Below the pieces are notes generated by a model that was not told where the DNA came from, did no database searches, and saw only the letters and a list, made by a program, of their open reading frames with translations. Of a stretch of DNA of 64,000 nt, positions 23,345-35,964 are shown one piece after another. Numbering within the stretch: the first letter of the stretch is position 1; every line of letters begins with the position of its first letter. Position numbers and translations under genes: made by a program. Source of the stretch: Halichoerus grypus (taxonomy: Eukaryota; Chordata; Mammalia; Carnivora; Phocidae); assembly GCF_964656455.1 (NCBI RefSeq), contig NC_135715.1:173072437-173136436 (forward strand), in the 5' to 3' direction.

Positions 23345-23830
23345 CTTAATATTTTTCTTTTAAAGTTAATTTTAAGTTTTAAAACTTATAAAATGAAACA
23401 TTCCTCTAAAAAAGTTTAAATATTACAGCTTACGTGCCTTCTGGCCATGACCCGCACTCCTGTTCATTTTCTACCTCCTCCAGGGTAACCTTGTTATGAG
23501 TACAGTACCAACCTTTTTCCAGACACACATGCACCTGGGTGCCTCTGTGATGTATATTTAGCATCATTGTGTGTGTCGTTATTTTTGGCAGTGTTTTGTT
23601 TTAATATAAAAGGTGCATGTTAATCTGCCAGTTTTTTCCACCTAATCATATGTCTTGGATGTCTATCCTTGTTAGCACATATAATACTACCTCATTCATT
23701 TTAACTGATGTGAGTATTCTATTTATCAATTTCCTAAGGATTATTATATATGTGTTCTTGTAGTGCTCATCTTCCTGGAAATTAAATACCCTCATGATTT
23801 CCCTGTTTTTTAGTAAATTGGACCTTGGAT
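23345..23830 (-). repeat. Old L1 fragment
   Basis: 'tttaagttttaaaacttataaaatgaaacattcc', 'atatttagcatcattgtgtgtg', 'tcatatgtcttggatgtctatccttgttagcacatataatactacctcattcattttaactg' resemble the reverse strand of an old L1 3' end. Confidence 0.5.
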
Positions 23831-24361
23831 AGGAAGAACAACGTTACCAAACCCTCCAGCTGCAGCTTCCAGGTAGCTGAGACCACGTTTCGGTGACCCT
23901 GTTTCCTGTTTCAGACCTCATTCACGGGAGAGCAGCGAGCCTTCCTTTTTTTAGAGTGATGCTAGATTGTTCCTACCGCCTGAGTTGATGCCAACACCAC
24001 CCACCACAGACAGCAACATCTGACATTTACCAAGATGCCCTGGGCACCTGATGTCGGGGGAATAGGCAGTCTCCTGGGGCACATAGTGACTCACAGACCC
24101 ATCAGCTGCTTGTTTTCAAGGCAGAACTGGGGGCCCATGTTGTCAGCTTTCTCCATGGCAGCAAAAACTCTAGCACCTGCTTTGAAAACAACTATCTCCT
24201 TTAAGAATTTATTGATGACTCCTGTGAGTTAGAGGCAAAGGCATATGTAGGGCAGGAAAGATTAGAAAATCAAATTCTTAAGCTCCAACAGCACATGAGT
24301 GCATTCCACAGAAAAGCGAGGCTTGCAATGACATAGTTTAAGCTGATGTCATTCATATAGT

Positions 24362-24580
24362 CATTCAACAAATATTTATTGAGCCAGGTCCTGGGGATGC
24401 AATGATGAACTAGAATGTGGGCTCCATCCATGAAAACAAGGACTTTGTTTTGTTCTTGCAATATCCCCACCACCTAGAACCGTGCAGATCCAGGTTAGGG
24501 ACTCAATAAACAGAAGGGAATTCTGTAAGACAGCATCTAGAACAGTGCAGACGCACGGTAGGCACTTAACAAATGTGTTA
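24362..24580. repeat. Two L2 3'-end pieces facing each other
   Basis: 24362-24408 ('cattcaacaaatatttattgagccaggtcctggggatgcaatgatgaa') is antisense L2. 24410-24575 ('agaatgtgggctccatccatgaaaacaaggactttg...ccaggttagggactcaataaac...gtaggcacttaacaaatgtg') is the sense strand, with the 3'-end motif appearing twice. Confidence 0.5.
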
Positions 24581-25899
24581 AAGAAATGTGTGAAAATAGA
24601 AAAAGAGCTATTTAGTGAACCCAGAGTTTGCATGAAGTTATGTTTGATTTCTGAAGAGCCTGTTTATGAGCTAACCGTATCCAGTAGAGAGCTAAAGGAC
24701 ACTGTCTTCCTTATAGAAAACAGGTATCTTCTGAGACAAGCCAGTATTCCAAGCTGACCTCAGCATCATCACTCACTCTAAGTGACCCAAGATGGACAGC
24801 TAACATGCCTTCTATCTCTGGAGAACTCACATCAGGGAGTGAAATCACTAAGGTAAAAGTCAGCCAAGGGTCCCCTTTGGGTCTCTTGTTTCTCTCTCTG
24901 CAGTACACCTCAAGTCTCCTCCTGTTTTTCTTTGAGGAAGAACCCCACTCCGATCCCATGGGTTGGGGATGACAATGAATGTACAACCCCCATCCCTCAG
25001 ACCTTAACCTCCAATGAGGGATGGGTGTGTGACCAAGATGGGCTGATTAGACACTCTTCCTGAAATTTACATCTTAAGGACAAGGAGCCAAAGATAGAAA
25101 ATGGCTGGAGTTGAGACATGTATTATTTTCAAAACAGCATCCTAAAGAAGAGGTCCAACAGCAATTACTATTTAGATGTCTGGAGCTTGCCTGTTCCTGG
25201 ATTTTCCAAAATCCAGTTGTAGCTGTTTAGTTTGCCCATCATTCTGTGGGTTACTCCATCACTTGTCAAATCAATACTTCTTTTTCTTTTTTTCGCTTAA
25301 AGTTAACGAGGGTCAGATTCCATTGCTTTCAGAGCTAAACCTATACAGTCCCACTGAAGAGGGTTAAGAAACAAAAAAGGGGTGTTTGTGCTCCGAGAGA
25401 GAATTATGAAAGAACAACTCTCTTTTGGGCCATACACAACAGTCCGAAGTTTGATTAAGTCAGGTGAGATTTTTGTCTGTTTCTTTGCTTGATTTCTCTT
25501 CCTTGAAGAGAAACAGATAAAAATCCGCCACCTGAGAATCCTTCAGTCATATCACTCTGTGGTTCTCCATAATGCAAAATACTTTCCTTTTTTCTTTTTT
25601 GTCACACTATTCTTATTTGGTGCGGTCTGCTGATCGATTTCACTTCCTTCCCTCCCCCATAATGTAGACTCTAAGAAAACCTTACTAATCAGTCTTTGCT
25701 CCTTCTTCAGTTTCAAGCAACAAACATCTTGGCTCTCTCAAAGTTTAGTAGAGACTCTTGGAAACAACTTGGTACTTAGAATCAGTGTAACCTGCACCCT
25801 GTAATGGTAGTAGCTGATGCTCTGGTTCACACATGCTTGTGTGTGTCCAAGGAGCTTCTGCCATCTGGAACAGACCGAAAGGACCCCACAAAAAAAGGG

Positions 25900-26376
25900 C
25901 CAGTTTGTGGTCCTCTCAAGGTCAATGCCCGGCAACTCAGACTACAGGGACTTTCTGCAGGAGGGACTTCAGAATCCCACCCCACCCCCTAAAAATTCAG
26001 AGGGGTAATTGATGAGTTCAGCGACATCTACTCCCAGACCAAAGAGGAAGAGAGAAATTATTGCACTGGATGTAAAGGAGCTCTCTCTGAGGCTGAGGGA
26101 TGATCCTGAACACCTGTATTAGAATCCCTGGGGATGCTTATGGAAACTCCAGATTCCAAGGCCCTACCGGAGACCTTCTGAATCGTAAGCTCTGGGCTGG
26201 GGCCCCGGACTCTGCTCTTTTACCAGGCTCCCCAGCAAGGATGGTACTAGGCGGAGGTTCATGAGGTGCTTATGGCACAGTAGTTAAAAGGACACTCACT
26301 ATTGGTGCAGACCCTGTACTTGTACAAACAGACCTGAGAGTGAGCACGTCCTCAGTGTTCCACCCCACGCCCCTCA
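25900..26376 (+). repeat. Copy 1 of a ~480-bp duplicated block (contains MER5-like DNA)
   Basis: This block aligns end to end, in the same orientation, with 48661-49158. Shared landmarks are 'cagaatcccacc', 'cctaaaaattcagagg', 'taattgatga', 'tatggaaactccagattcc', 'gagaccttctgaat', 'taagctctgggg/ctg', 'atgaggtgctta' and 'gcttgtacaa'. Positions 26095-26245 look like a worn MER5-type hAT element. By eye the copies agree at roughly four bases in five. Confidence 0.8.
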
Positions 26377-26432
26377 CTTCCCAGACCCTAGTCCCGGCCC
26401 TAATTCCAAGGCTTGGGAATTCTGAGGCACAC

Positions 26433-26800
26433 TGTTCCAGACTGAACTGTGTCCCCCTCCAAAATTCGTATGTTGAAGTCCTAATCTCTCGTACCTCAGA
26501 ACGTGACTGTATTTAAAGACAGAGCCTTTAAAGGGGTAATTAAGGTTCAATGAGGTCATTAATCCATTATGACTGGCCTCCTTATGAGAAGAAGAGATTG
26601 GGATGCAGACACGGAGGGAAGACCAGGTGATGACAAAGAAAGAAGACCACCATCTACAAGCCAAGGTGAGGCCTCAGAATGATATCAGCCCTGCTGACAC
26701 CTTGATCTCACAGCTTCCAGAACCGTGAGAAAGTAAATTTCTGTTGTTTCACCCACGAAGTGTATGGTATCTGTTAAAGCAACTCCAGGAAACTGACGCA
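26433..26800 (-). mobile_element. MLT1-type LTR (ERVL-MaLR)
   Basis: The plus strand shows the complement of an MLT1 LTR: 'ctgtgtccccctccaaaattcgtatgttgaagtcctaatc', 'gactggcctccttatgagaag', 'catctacaagccaagg', 'ccctgctgacaccttgatctca', 'ttccagaaccgtgag' and 'ttctgttgtttcaccca'. It is a solo LTR. Confidence 0.75.
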
Positions 26801-26825
26801 CATAGGACATTTGAGAACCATGAAC

Positions 26826-26960
26826 AAAGTGGTTAAGAGCATGGGCTCTGGCATCACAGCGCCCCCGTGTGGTTACAGTCGGGACGAGGTGAAATAATAC
26901 CCAGCACAGTTTCACAGAAAACAGGAAGCACTCTGTAAACGTCAGCTACAATTATTGTTG
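26826..26960 (+). repeat. MIR
   Basis: 'tggttaagagcatgggctctggcatcacag' then 'ataatacccagcacagtttcacagaaaacaggaagcactctgtaaacgtcagctacaattattgttgtt' is the start and end of a MIR with a shortened core. Confidence 0.65.
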
Positions 26961-26980
26961 TTAAAAAATATACGTACTTA

Positions 26981-27205
26981 CGGGCGCCTGAGTGGCTCGG
27001 ATGGTTAAGCATCTGCCTTCGGCTCAGGTCATGATCCCAGAGTCCTGGGATGGAGCCCCGCATCAGGCTCCCTGCTTGGCAGAGAGCCTGCTTCTCCCTC
27101 TCCCTCTGCTGCTCGCCCTGCTGGTGCTCTTTCGCTCTCTCTCTCTCTCAAATAAATACATAAAATCTTTAAAAATAAATAAATAAAAATAAATAAAAAA
27201 TTTTT
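26981..27205 (+). mobile_element. CAN SINE
   Basis: A full-length copy with an extended (AAAT)n tail. Imperfect target duplication ATACGTACTT / ATACATACTT lies at 26969-26978 and 27210-27219. Confidence 0.93.
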
Positions 27206-27274
27206 AAAAATACATACTTTCATCAGATTCGACTCCATCCCCTTACACAGCTAATTGTGACCACCTAAAATTAT

Positions 27275-27395
27275 TCAATTTAACAAATATTTATTGAATG
27301 CCAACTTTATAAGCATGGCACTGTGCTAAAACTCTTGTGGAATACAGAGGTGAAAAATAAATAGTCCTCAGACTATTACTTGGAGCAAATCTACC
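27275..27395. repeat. L2/MIR-type 3' end (antisense)
   Basis: 'ttaacaaatatttattgaatgccaactttataagcatggcactgtgctaaaactc' is the reverse complement of the L2/MIR terminal motif. A similar short piece lies at 27805-27870. Confidence 0.5.
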
Positions 27396-28138
27396 CAGAA
27401 CGAAAATTTCAGAATTATGACACTGAAATCTTCTGTATTCATCTGTGCCCCAAGGCGCTCAACCTTTTGATTCCTACAGCGTGTCCTTCCTTCCTTCACC
27501 CCCATCTTTTCATGTTTAACTATCCTAACCAGACTCCCCGAGCTAACTGTACTGCTCCCACAATGTTCCCATCATAAGTATATTTCTCTCTCTACTGTCG
27601 TTAACTACCCCGCTGTGACACACACTGTTTAGATGCCCAGTCTCAATCCTCACATCTTCAGGGACGAAACTGTTTCACACCTCGGAAGACCCTCCCCTGT
27701 AATCCGAAGTGCTCTACAGCTTGCCAAGTCTCCCCAGTATAGCCAACTAAAATGAAACATCAGCCTGGATCCATTAATTATACCACACTTGTTCCTAATC
27801 TGATTAAACTCTACTTAATAAACATGTATTAAGCACTTGCTACATGCAAGATGACACCAAGATACAAAACAGGAGAAGCCATTCATCGTAACTGTAATAT
27901 TGGAGAATACATGAGCACCGTCCTTGGCTGTGAAAGGCCCCCAAAAGTTTGCTCCAACTTTAAGCCCAGATCCCGCCAATCTGAGTGTTCATAGATAACC
28001 AAATTTATCACAGTGGGTTTTTAGTTTTCCATTCATTTATATTACTTATTTCTCCATAACACTCACAGAGATACATAAACAGGCCAGAACCCTGCAACTT
28101 TTCCATGCAAGTTGTACCCAAGCAAAAGTACCAGCTAA

Positions 28139-28333
28139 GGGGCGCCTGGGTGGCTCAGTTGCTGTGCGTCAGCCTTCGGCTCAGGTCATGATCCCGGGGT
28201 CCTGGGATCGAGCTCCACATTGGGCTCCCTGCTCGGCGGGAAGCCTGCTTCTCCCTCTCCCACTCCCCCTGCTTGTGTTCCCTCTCTCGCTGTGTCTCTC
28301 TCTGTCAAATAAATAAATAAAATCTTTAAGAAA
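28139..28333 (+). mobile_element. CAN SINE
   Basis: A full-length copy. A perfect 15-bp target duplication AAAAGTACCAGCTAA lies at 28124-28138 and 28334-28348. Confidence 0.95.
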
Positions 28334-29575
28334 AAAAGTACCAGCTAAACCTCCCCATAAAGATTTCACTTAACCCCTCCTATAGTTCTCCATGCTGCCA
28401 CCTGGTGGCTGTCCATTGTAAATGAATCGGAGTTTCTTGGGAGATAGACTAAGGATCTGAAATGGGTTCCAAAGATTTCTTTCGCTCAACAGATGGGAAG
28501 CTGCTACAGCTACACCACCTATATAGACTTAGATCTCAAAGGACCATCTCAGTATTCAAATGCGAGGCTCCAACTGGCTCTAGCCAAATTCTAAACCTGC
28601 TAGGGCACTGCTGAACTGCTCAATAAGTCCTCTCTTCTTACCATCACGTGCCACAGATGATTGATCATTGTTTTTCTATTTCATTCGATCTGATTATTGA
28701 TACTTGATTTATTAGCTTGATTTACTATCTTATATAAAGGAAGTAATTTAAATAAGTGGCTGAAACTGAAGAGTTTTTGTTTTCCAAGTTTATTATTTAC
28801 TTTGTTTTTTATCTACTTGGAATAAAAAGTACTTCCAAATCTATCTTGGAAACAAGTTGGCATAAATTAAAGGGAGGGTGGAAGCAAAATTCCCCAGAAA
28901 AAGAACCATCCTTGGTGAAATATGTTGATGGACCTTTTTGGCTGTGTAAAAATTCCCTCTGATGAATGGGCTAGAACGATCTTGTTCTGCATACTAACGG
29001 GGGGAAAGCAGGAGTTGGTGTGGGGAGCAAGGATTGGAGAGAAGCCAGAAGGAAGATGAAGCAGGAAGGAGGGAGGACAGTACCAGAGAGCATCCTTCGT
29101 GAGCTGTGTGTGAAGGAGGGTGGTAGTGAACCCTTCTGGAACTGAACAGTACCACGCTCCAGTACTCAGAAGAGGAGAGAGTCAGACTCTCAAAAAAAAA
29201 CTGATGGATGTTTAATTTCTACATGACCGAAGCTGAGGCCCCTTTAAATATAGGTTATGAGTGGCCTTTTCAATGGCTTTGTGAAGTTTGCTAGCTTAAG
29301 TCTGTAAGCAACAATCCACCTTCCCTTGCTGAGCCCCACAAGGGTCTTCTCTCCATTAGCTCTGTCTGGGCTGTTTTCAGTACAGAAAGGCCTTTGTCAC
29401 CCAGGTAGGGATTTGACACAGCCACCTTCCTTATCGCTCACGTCTTCCCTATGTGCCCCATAAGAAGGTGAGGTCTCCTGTTTTTTGCCCATAGGCTCTT
29501 GTGATTTATCACAAGGATTCCTTAGTCCAAGGGAGACCCATCCTTGTCCAGTTTATGTTAAACAATGATGGTTTC

Positions 29576-29771
29576 AGGGCACCTGGGTGGCTCAGTTGGT
29601 TAAGTGGCTGCCTTTGGCTCAGGTCATGATCCCAGGGTCCTAAGATCAAACCCCACATTAGGCTCCCAGCTCAGCGAGGATCTGCTTCTCCCTCTGCCCC
29701 TCTCCCTGCTTGTGTTCTCTCACTTGTGCTCTCTCGCTCTCTCAAATAAATAAATAAAACCTTTTTTAAAA
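29576..29771 (+). mobile_element. CAN SINE
   Basis: A full-length copy. A perfect 16-bp target duplication AAACAATGATGGTTTC lies at 29560-29575 and 29772-29787. Confidence 0.95.
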
Positions 29772-30784
29772 AAACAATGATGGTTTCTGGCCCATAGAAA
29801 ATGCATAATAAATATGAAAAGCTGGTATAACAATTTAACCTGAAATTTGAGTATATCCCCTTCATGATTCCTGGCACCACTGATATCCCTGAAAAACGTG
29901 CATCTTGGCCAGATGGGAGAATGATTTCTATAGGAAAGTGAGACTTACAAATAAAGGCAAAATCCCTAATTGTAACCCAGCCCCCCCCCAACACAGGTAC
30001 CTAGAAAAGGTTACTTTGAAGACCAAGAGAGGAAAAAATTTTTAAACTTGAAGAGAAGACCTCTGGTACCCTTAGCAAGTAAGCATCTGGCAGCAAAAGG
30101 GCAAAGCTTCTCAGCTTAGAGAAGGAGCAGGCCCTCATCCCTCCACTTAGACACCTCATGTGGCCATGCAAGAAATCTGGTATCATCCATTAGGTCCCCG
30201 GGGAAGCAGACTCTGAGATGGAGTTAGCTCTCAGGAGGTTTAGCAGGGAGCACCATGGAATCAACACCTGTAGGAGAGAAGCGGGAAAAGACAGCAGGAC
30301 CGGGCTTCAGCCCTGTGGGGACTGCATGGGGAAGCTGTTCTGGGTTGGTAGGAGAGGTCTGAGCCTTTGAACCCCTGTGATAATCAACTCTGGATGAGGG
30401 CCACCCAGGAAGAGGACATGACCTTGGATGAGGCCGCTCTCTCCGGTTGGGGTTGTCCAGGCGGGCTGGCCTCCTAACTCCTTTCTTCCTGAGGGAGGAT
30501 CTGTGTAGCACACCATAGCATCCTCTGCCTGGCAACCCCAACACCGTCCCCGTGCATGGGTTGTTTTGCAAGCTCAGAATTGCCTCCCTCTGGAAATGCC
30601 AGGAATTCTTTTATCAAATGACTTCAGTATAAGATAGGTAGAATTTTTTTTTTAATTGTGGGACAACATATTAAGTCTGCCAGGCATTATCCCTAAAGCC
30701 TTCTACTCTTAGAAGGGAACATTCTAGAAATAAGGTTCAAGGAATTCTGTGCACCAGGGGAAGTAATCCCATCCATATTAAATT

Positions 30785-31125
30785 TATTAAAAATATAAGC
30801 TACAATGTAGGTGAACTTCAAACACATTATGGTAGGTGAAAAACAGCCAGACACGAGAGGTCACATATTGTATCATTCATTTACATGTCGTATCCAAAAT
30901 AGGTAAATCCAAAAAGACAGCTCATCTGGTTGTTGCCAGGGCTGGGAAGAGGGGAAATGGGGAGCAAGTGCTTATTGGATATGGAGTTTCCTTTTGGGAA
31001 CTGGACAGAGGTGGTAGGTGCACAACATTGTCAATGTATTCAATGCCACTGAACTGTTTATTTAAAAATTATTCATTTTATGATATGTCAATTTCACTTG
31101 AATTTTAAAAAATGGTAAAAAGACC
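30785..31125 (+). repeat. Old L1 3' end
   Basis: 'tcacatattgtatcattcatttacatg', 'tggttgttgccagggctgggaagaggggaaatggggagc', 'gtgcacaacattgtcaatgtattcaatgccactgaactg' and 'atatgtcaatttcacttgaattttaaaa' are typical of an L1M 3'UTR on the plus strand. Confidence 0.75.
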
Positions 31126-31221
31126 TCTTCCCTGAATGCAGTCCGTTGTATTAAAATTAACCCTTTATTGTAGAAGCCTTCACTTCTAAGTACCTGGATG
31201 TTATTAAAATATTGTTACTCT

Positions 31222-31371
31222 GGGGCGCCTTGGTGGCTTCATCGGTTAAGCATCTGACTTGATTTCAGCTCAGGTCATGATCTCAGGGTCCACACTGGGC
31301 GTGGAGCCTGCTTAAGATTCTCTCTGTCCCTCTCCCTCTGCCCCTCCCCCTATATATATATATATATATAT
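31222..31371 (+). mobile_element. CAN SINE with TA-repeat tail
   Basis: A recognisable SINE head and CT tract, with an internal deletion after 'gatctcagggtcc'. It ends in a (TA)n run (31351-31371) in place of an A tail. Short flanking similarity GTTACT occurs on both sides (31214 and 31373). Confidence 0.85.
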
Positions 31372-31615
31372 AGTTACTTTGTCCTCAGGGTAACTTCATA
31401 TTATACAAGGTGAGTCAGGTGAAACTATTTGTTTTTAAAATCAATCTCCCTATTCAAGTAGTAGACACTAAATGGGAACAAAATTATACATAATTATACA
31501 TAACAATAAGCAACTCCTTTAAACATGGGAGACAATTCCTGTTTGTAAGAGTATTTTCCTTCAAAAGGTGTTTGGAGCACCGTGATTCACATGCCATTAA
31601 AAGTATGTTGAAATA

Positions 31616-31748
31616 GGGGCGCCTGGCCGGCTCAATCAATGGAGCATGTGACTCTTGATCTCCGGGTTGTGAGTTCAAGCCCCACCTTCAGTGTAGAGAC
31701 TACTTAGAAATAAAATCTTAAAAATAAATAAATAAATAAAATAAAAAT
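31616..31748 (+). mobile_element. Short CAN-related SINE
   Basis: 'ggggcgcctggccggctcaatcaatggagcatgtgactcttgatctccgggttgtgagttcaagccccaccttcagtgtagagactacttagaaataaaatct' followed by (AAAT)n. This is the same short subtype as 20673-20789. Confidence 0.88.
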
Positions 31749-32159
31749 AACTGATGAAAATCATTCATCTTTTCCGGGTAAAACATGAAGAACTGCATCT
31801 GAATATTTTCCTTTAATGTGTTTGCTATTTGGTGACAAAGCATAACAATGTGAATATATTTGTTTAAAGCTAAAATGCAGGTGACTTAACTATATTGAAA
31901 CAAATAACATCCCCACCACCACTCCACCACTATGACCCAGCATCATCTGGAATTCCAAGAGAAATATAACTTTGAAGTAAAAAGAATAGTCCAAAAGCCA
32001 TGAAACAGTTAAGATACCAGAACCTTCAAAGAAGGAAAGAAAAAAGAGTCAGTTTAAAATATGCTAATTAACAAAAATCCCTGTTTTAGACACCTGAGAG
32101 CCAAATCACTACCCTTCCTCCACCCTCTCTGATAAAAGAACCACTTCTACATGTCGTTG

Positions 32160-32359
32160 TTTTTTTTCTTAAAGATTTTTTTATTTTTTATTAGAGAGAG
32201 AGAGAGAGAGTACAAGCAGGGCGAGCGGCAGGCAGAGGGAGAGGGAGAAGCAGGCTCCCTGCTGAGCAGGGAGTCCCACACAGGGCTCTATCCCAGGACG
32301 CTGAGATCATGACCTGAGCCAAAGGCAGATGCTTAACCAACTGAACCGCCCAGGTGCCC
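32160..32359 (-). mobile_element. CAN SINE
   Basis: A minus-strand full-length copy, with the T-rich tail at 32160-32200 and the head at 32340-32359. Flanks 'catgtcgttg' and 'catgttcagtt' are an imperfect target duplication. Confidence 0.92.
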
Positions 32360-32552
32360 CATGTTCAGTTACTTCAGATTGAAAAATTTTAAATTTGAGG
32401 CATGGCATTTTGAATTCCATACCAGAATTTGGATTTCTGCACCAAAACTAAATAGCTGAAGCTTCATGTAAATAAGATATAAAATAGTGCTTTAAATGGA
32501 AATAAGCTACATTTGAAGTGTGTCATGTTTATAAAACAAAGGTCTACGTTAG

Positions 32553-32770
32553 GGGCACCTGGGTGGCTCAGTCGGTTAAACGTCTGCCTTTGGCCCAGGG
32601 TCCTGGGATCGAGCCCTGTGTCCCGGCTCTCTGCTCAGTGGGGTACCTACTTCTCTGTCTCCCTCTGCCTGCCACTCCTGCTTGTGCTCTCTCTCTCTCT
32701 CTCTGTGTGTCAAATAAATAAATGAAATATTTAAAAATAATAATGATAAATAAATTTTAAAAAATAAAAA
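32553..32770 (+). mobile_element. CAN SINE (internal deletion)
   Basis: The usual 'ctcaggtcatgatccc' segment is missing, so 'tttggcccagggtcctgggatcgagccc' is joined directly. The tail is an irregular AT-rich run. Confidence 0.9.
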
Positions 32771-33464
32771 CTCAAACTTATTATTCCTCTCTCCAGAGTT
32801 CTCAGAATTCAAGGATGCTGGGTCATGCTCATGAACTCACCAGGAATTGAAGTACATGGTCTAGACTTACACAAAACTCTCACAGTGGGTCAACATTCCA
32901 ATGCACCAGAGCAGCTCATTATTTCCTCTTAGGCAAATCTGCACAGAAAATCAAATTTTTAGACTCCTTTTTGGACATGGACTTGGAAGGAACGCAGTTG
33001 GTTTAATGAATTCAGTTCTGAAAGTCTGATGCATCCTCCAAAACAGGTATGTACACACCAAGCAAAGCAAAGGTGTGTAGCCCGTGGGTGGGGTGTGTGT
33101 CTTATGACCAGTGGTCAGTGGGCCCTGCCGTGGTGGCCATGTGGGTTTTTCCTACACTGCCATGATGACCACTCTCCCACTTTTGAAGGCTGCATGTTTT
33201 TCTGCTCACATTCATATTTCAAATCAGATTAAAAGGAACTCTTGCTGTGAAATGACGGGAAATTTGGAATTTATTCTAAGATACTCAGAAATCAAGTAGG
33301 GGAGATAAACAAATTTGGAAAAACATAGATCATTATTAAATCTGGGTAAAGGTATTATTATACTATTCTCTTTTGGTGTGTGTTTGAATAGTTTCATTAA
33401 AAAAATGTTTAGATTATCTCTTGATGTCTTGGTGAGATAGTCTGTCTCAGGATATCGTATTGGT

Positions 33465-33700
33465 CATAGGCTCTACAGTTAAGACACTTTTAACTCAAAT
33501 CCCTCTTCTGCCATTCACTAGGTGAGATCTGGAACAAGTTACTGGGCCTGTTTGTGCCAGTTTCCCCAACTGTAAAATGCTGGTAGTGATGAAACCTACC
33601 TCACATGGTTTTTGTAAGGTTAAGATGACATCATGCATGGAAAGTGTTTGGCAGTGTCTGGCATATAGTAATCACTCAATAAATTATTGCTATTGTTATC
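33465..33700 (+). repeat. MIR (nearly complete)
   Basis: 'tcataggctctacagttaagac' through 'gaacaagttactgggcctgtttgtgccagtttccccaactgtaaaatgctgg' to 'gtgtctggcatatagtaatcactcaataaattattgctattgtt' spans most of the MIR consensus. Confidence 0.85.
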
Positions 33701-34824
33701 TACTACATATTGATTCTATATCTCTGTGAGCAATATATTTCTGTTCTCCAATTTGAACTCCCAAGCCAACCACAAAGCCCATTTCTATACACACACACTT
33801 TGCTTGTTCAACAAACTATTCTCTTCTGTATCTCACTGAAATCTCCTCAGTTTCATTCCTCCAAATAAAATAGTAAGAACTAATTAGAATCCAACAAAGG
33901 CATCCATCCCCCCCAATTCCCCTAAACTCCACCCCAACAATATAGAAGAGAACGGTTGCTCCTTCTCCCTCCCACCACAGTCAATCCCACCAACCCCAAA
34001 TCCAGACTCAATGCCTCACATGGGAATCTTCCTTCAGCAAGAAATAGATTAGTCCTGTCTTTTCAATTCATCTGAAAACAAGAAGCCGAAGAAATTTAAC
34101 AAAATCAGCTTTGGTACATACAGCCTTTACTTCAAAAGGTTAAATTAAAATTAAAAAGGGTAAGAAATTCTGACTGATAATTACTCTGAATTACCCATAG
34201 AAATGATTTCTTTTTTAAAAAGAATCTTTACTATTTAAGTTTAGCATTTGAGAAAAGTAATTCTGTTGAGTCATACTTAAAACTACAAATTCTAACTAAA
34301 TTTGTGACTCCGTCTGTACAGATGAAAACAGAAGCTTAATGGTCCAAATAGTCAAGAAAATCAAGGAATATTGTTTTCACTTTGCTTATTTGATTTTTTT
34401 CCCCCAAATTTACCAATTGGGTATCATTTCTCCATTCAAGCATATGAACTCAGGTATATCAATGTCACTGGAATAATTGGACTATTGTCCCTTTCCTGCA
34501 ACTCTACATGTTTACCCAACTGGCTTGTGCTAGGGCTGACTGGTAATGCTAAATAACCAGTGTGGGAGGCTGGCCAGGAGCTTGGGTTATGCCCAATTGA
34601 CTGCAGGGCAGAATTCAGGTTAAGAGGCAACAGCTTTGTACCACAAAATACATATTCCATTTGGAACATGGCCTTTCACTCCCTCTGCCACACCCATGTA
34701 CCCCCATGAACCATCGGAGGTCAAGTGCAAACTCTCTCCTGTTTCTCCCAAGTAACCTTTAATTATAACCAACTAATTCGTCCCCATGTTACCCACTAGC
34801 CAAGTGACGAATGAGACCATTTTT

Positions 34825-35160
34825 ATTTTGCAATATTTTTTATTTTAGGAATTTCCAAACTTACCCAAAGGTAGAGAGAATAGAATTAACCATCCAATGT
34901 ATAATGTATCTGTCACTGGTCTAAACAATTATTATCATGCTTCCAATCTCATTTCACCTGCTCCCCTCCCCTCCCCAACTTTTCTTTAAACTGGAGTATT
35001 TAAAAGCAAGTCCTAAATATCATTTCTTTCCTAATAGGGAAGGGCATTTTTTAAAAAAAGTAACTGCCCTGCTATTATCACATCTAATGACAAGTAATTC
35101 TTGAATAATATCTGCTAATACCCAATCCATATTCAAATCTCTCAATTGTCTCAAAGCTGT
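34825..35160 (-). repeat. Old L1 3' end
   Basis: 'atttttattttaggaatttccaaacttacccaaaggtagagagaatagaattaaccatccaatgtataatg' and 'caagtcctaaatatcatttc', 'caatccatattcaaatctctcaattgtctcaaa' match the reverse strand of an old L1 3'UTR. Confidence 0.6.
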
Positions 35161-35964
35161 GACAAGAGTAAGTGGTAGAAGCTGGGATTCAAAATCAGGC
35201 AGTTGGACTCCAGCAGAGTCTAAAAGCCATAACTCATGGAAGGAGAGAGTCCACCAAGACCTCTGCAGGAACACACAGGAAAGGGCAAAATAAGCAGGTG
35301 GATAGGGTGTAAGGGTGCCCTAAGCAGACAGGTTGTTCGTAACCTCAGCAAAGTGGCCTCAATCAGAAGAGGTTTTCAAGAGGTTTCCTTTTAGGGAACT
35401 GACAAGCTCCAGAAGAGCAAGTTTGGAGGCTGCAGATGAAAACGAGGGGAGGACGTCACTCAAGAGGAGTAAGGAGACCTCCAGGAATGCAGCTCTGATG
35501 CGGGTCCCCACCATCTGACTCCCACTGAGGAAGACGTGCCTCTCACTCCAGCCACAGCTGAGAAAGCTGGACGGTGATGCAGCTTGGGGGGGAAGCAGAC
35601 ACTAACCGACAGGGGGTGCTGGTTACCAAACAAATCATAAATAGCATTGTCCTCAAGATTCAAAATATCCCTTTGGATACCTGAAGATTTAAATATTCCT
35701 TTGGGGAGGAGAGGTCCTCACCCGAAGATGGAGGTCCCTATGGCTGCAAAAAGGGCCACCCCTCGCCTGACCACAAGAAATTGATGGAATCTTTGAACAT
35801 CTGCTACAGGAAGAGAATGAAACTAGTCATTTGGGACAGTAGGAGAATGCACGGGAGGAAGTTCCACTTGGTCTCTTCTGATTTGTTTAGTGTATATTTT
35901 TCTGGGGTCGTTGTTACCTTGTAAGCATTTTGTTCTCTCATTCATCTATTCTCCTCTGGACAAA

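Noticed and set aside
30195..30600. Possible LTR or MER repeat ('gaagcagactctgagatggag')
   Set aside because: The start resembles a common repeat, but I could not place the edges or family, so it is mentioned only in the intergenic note.
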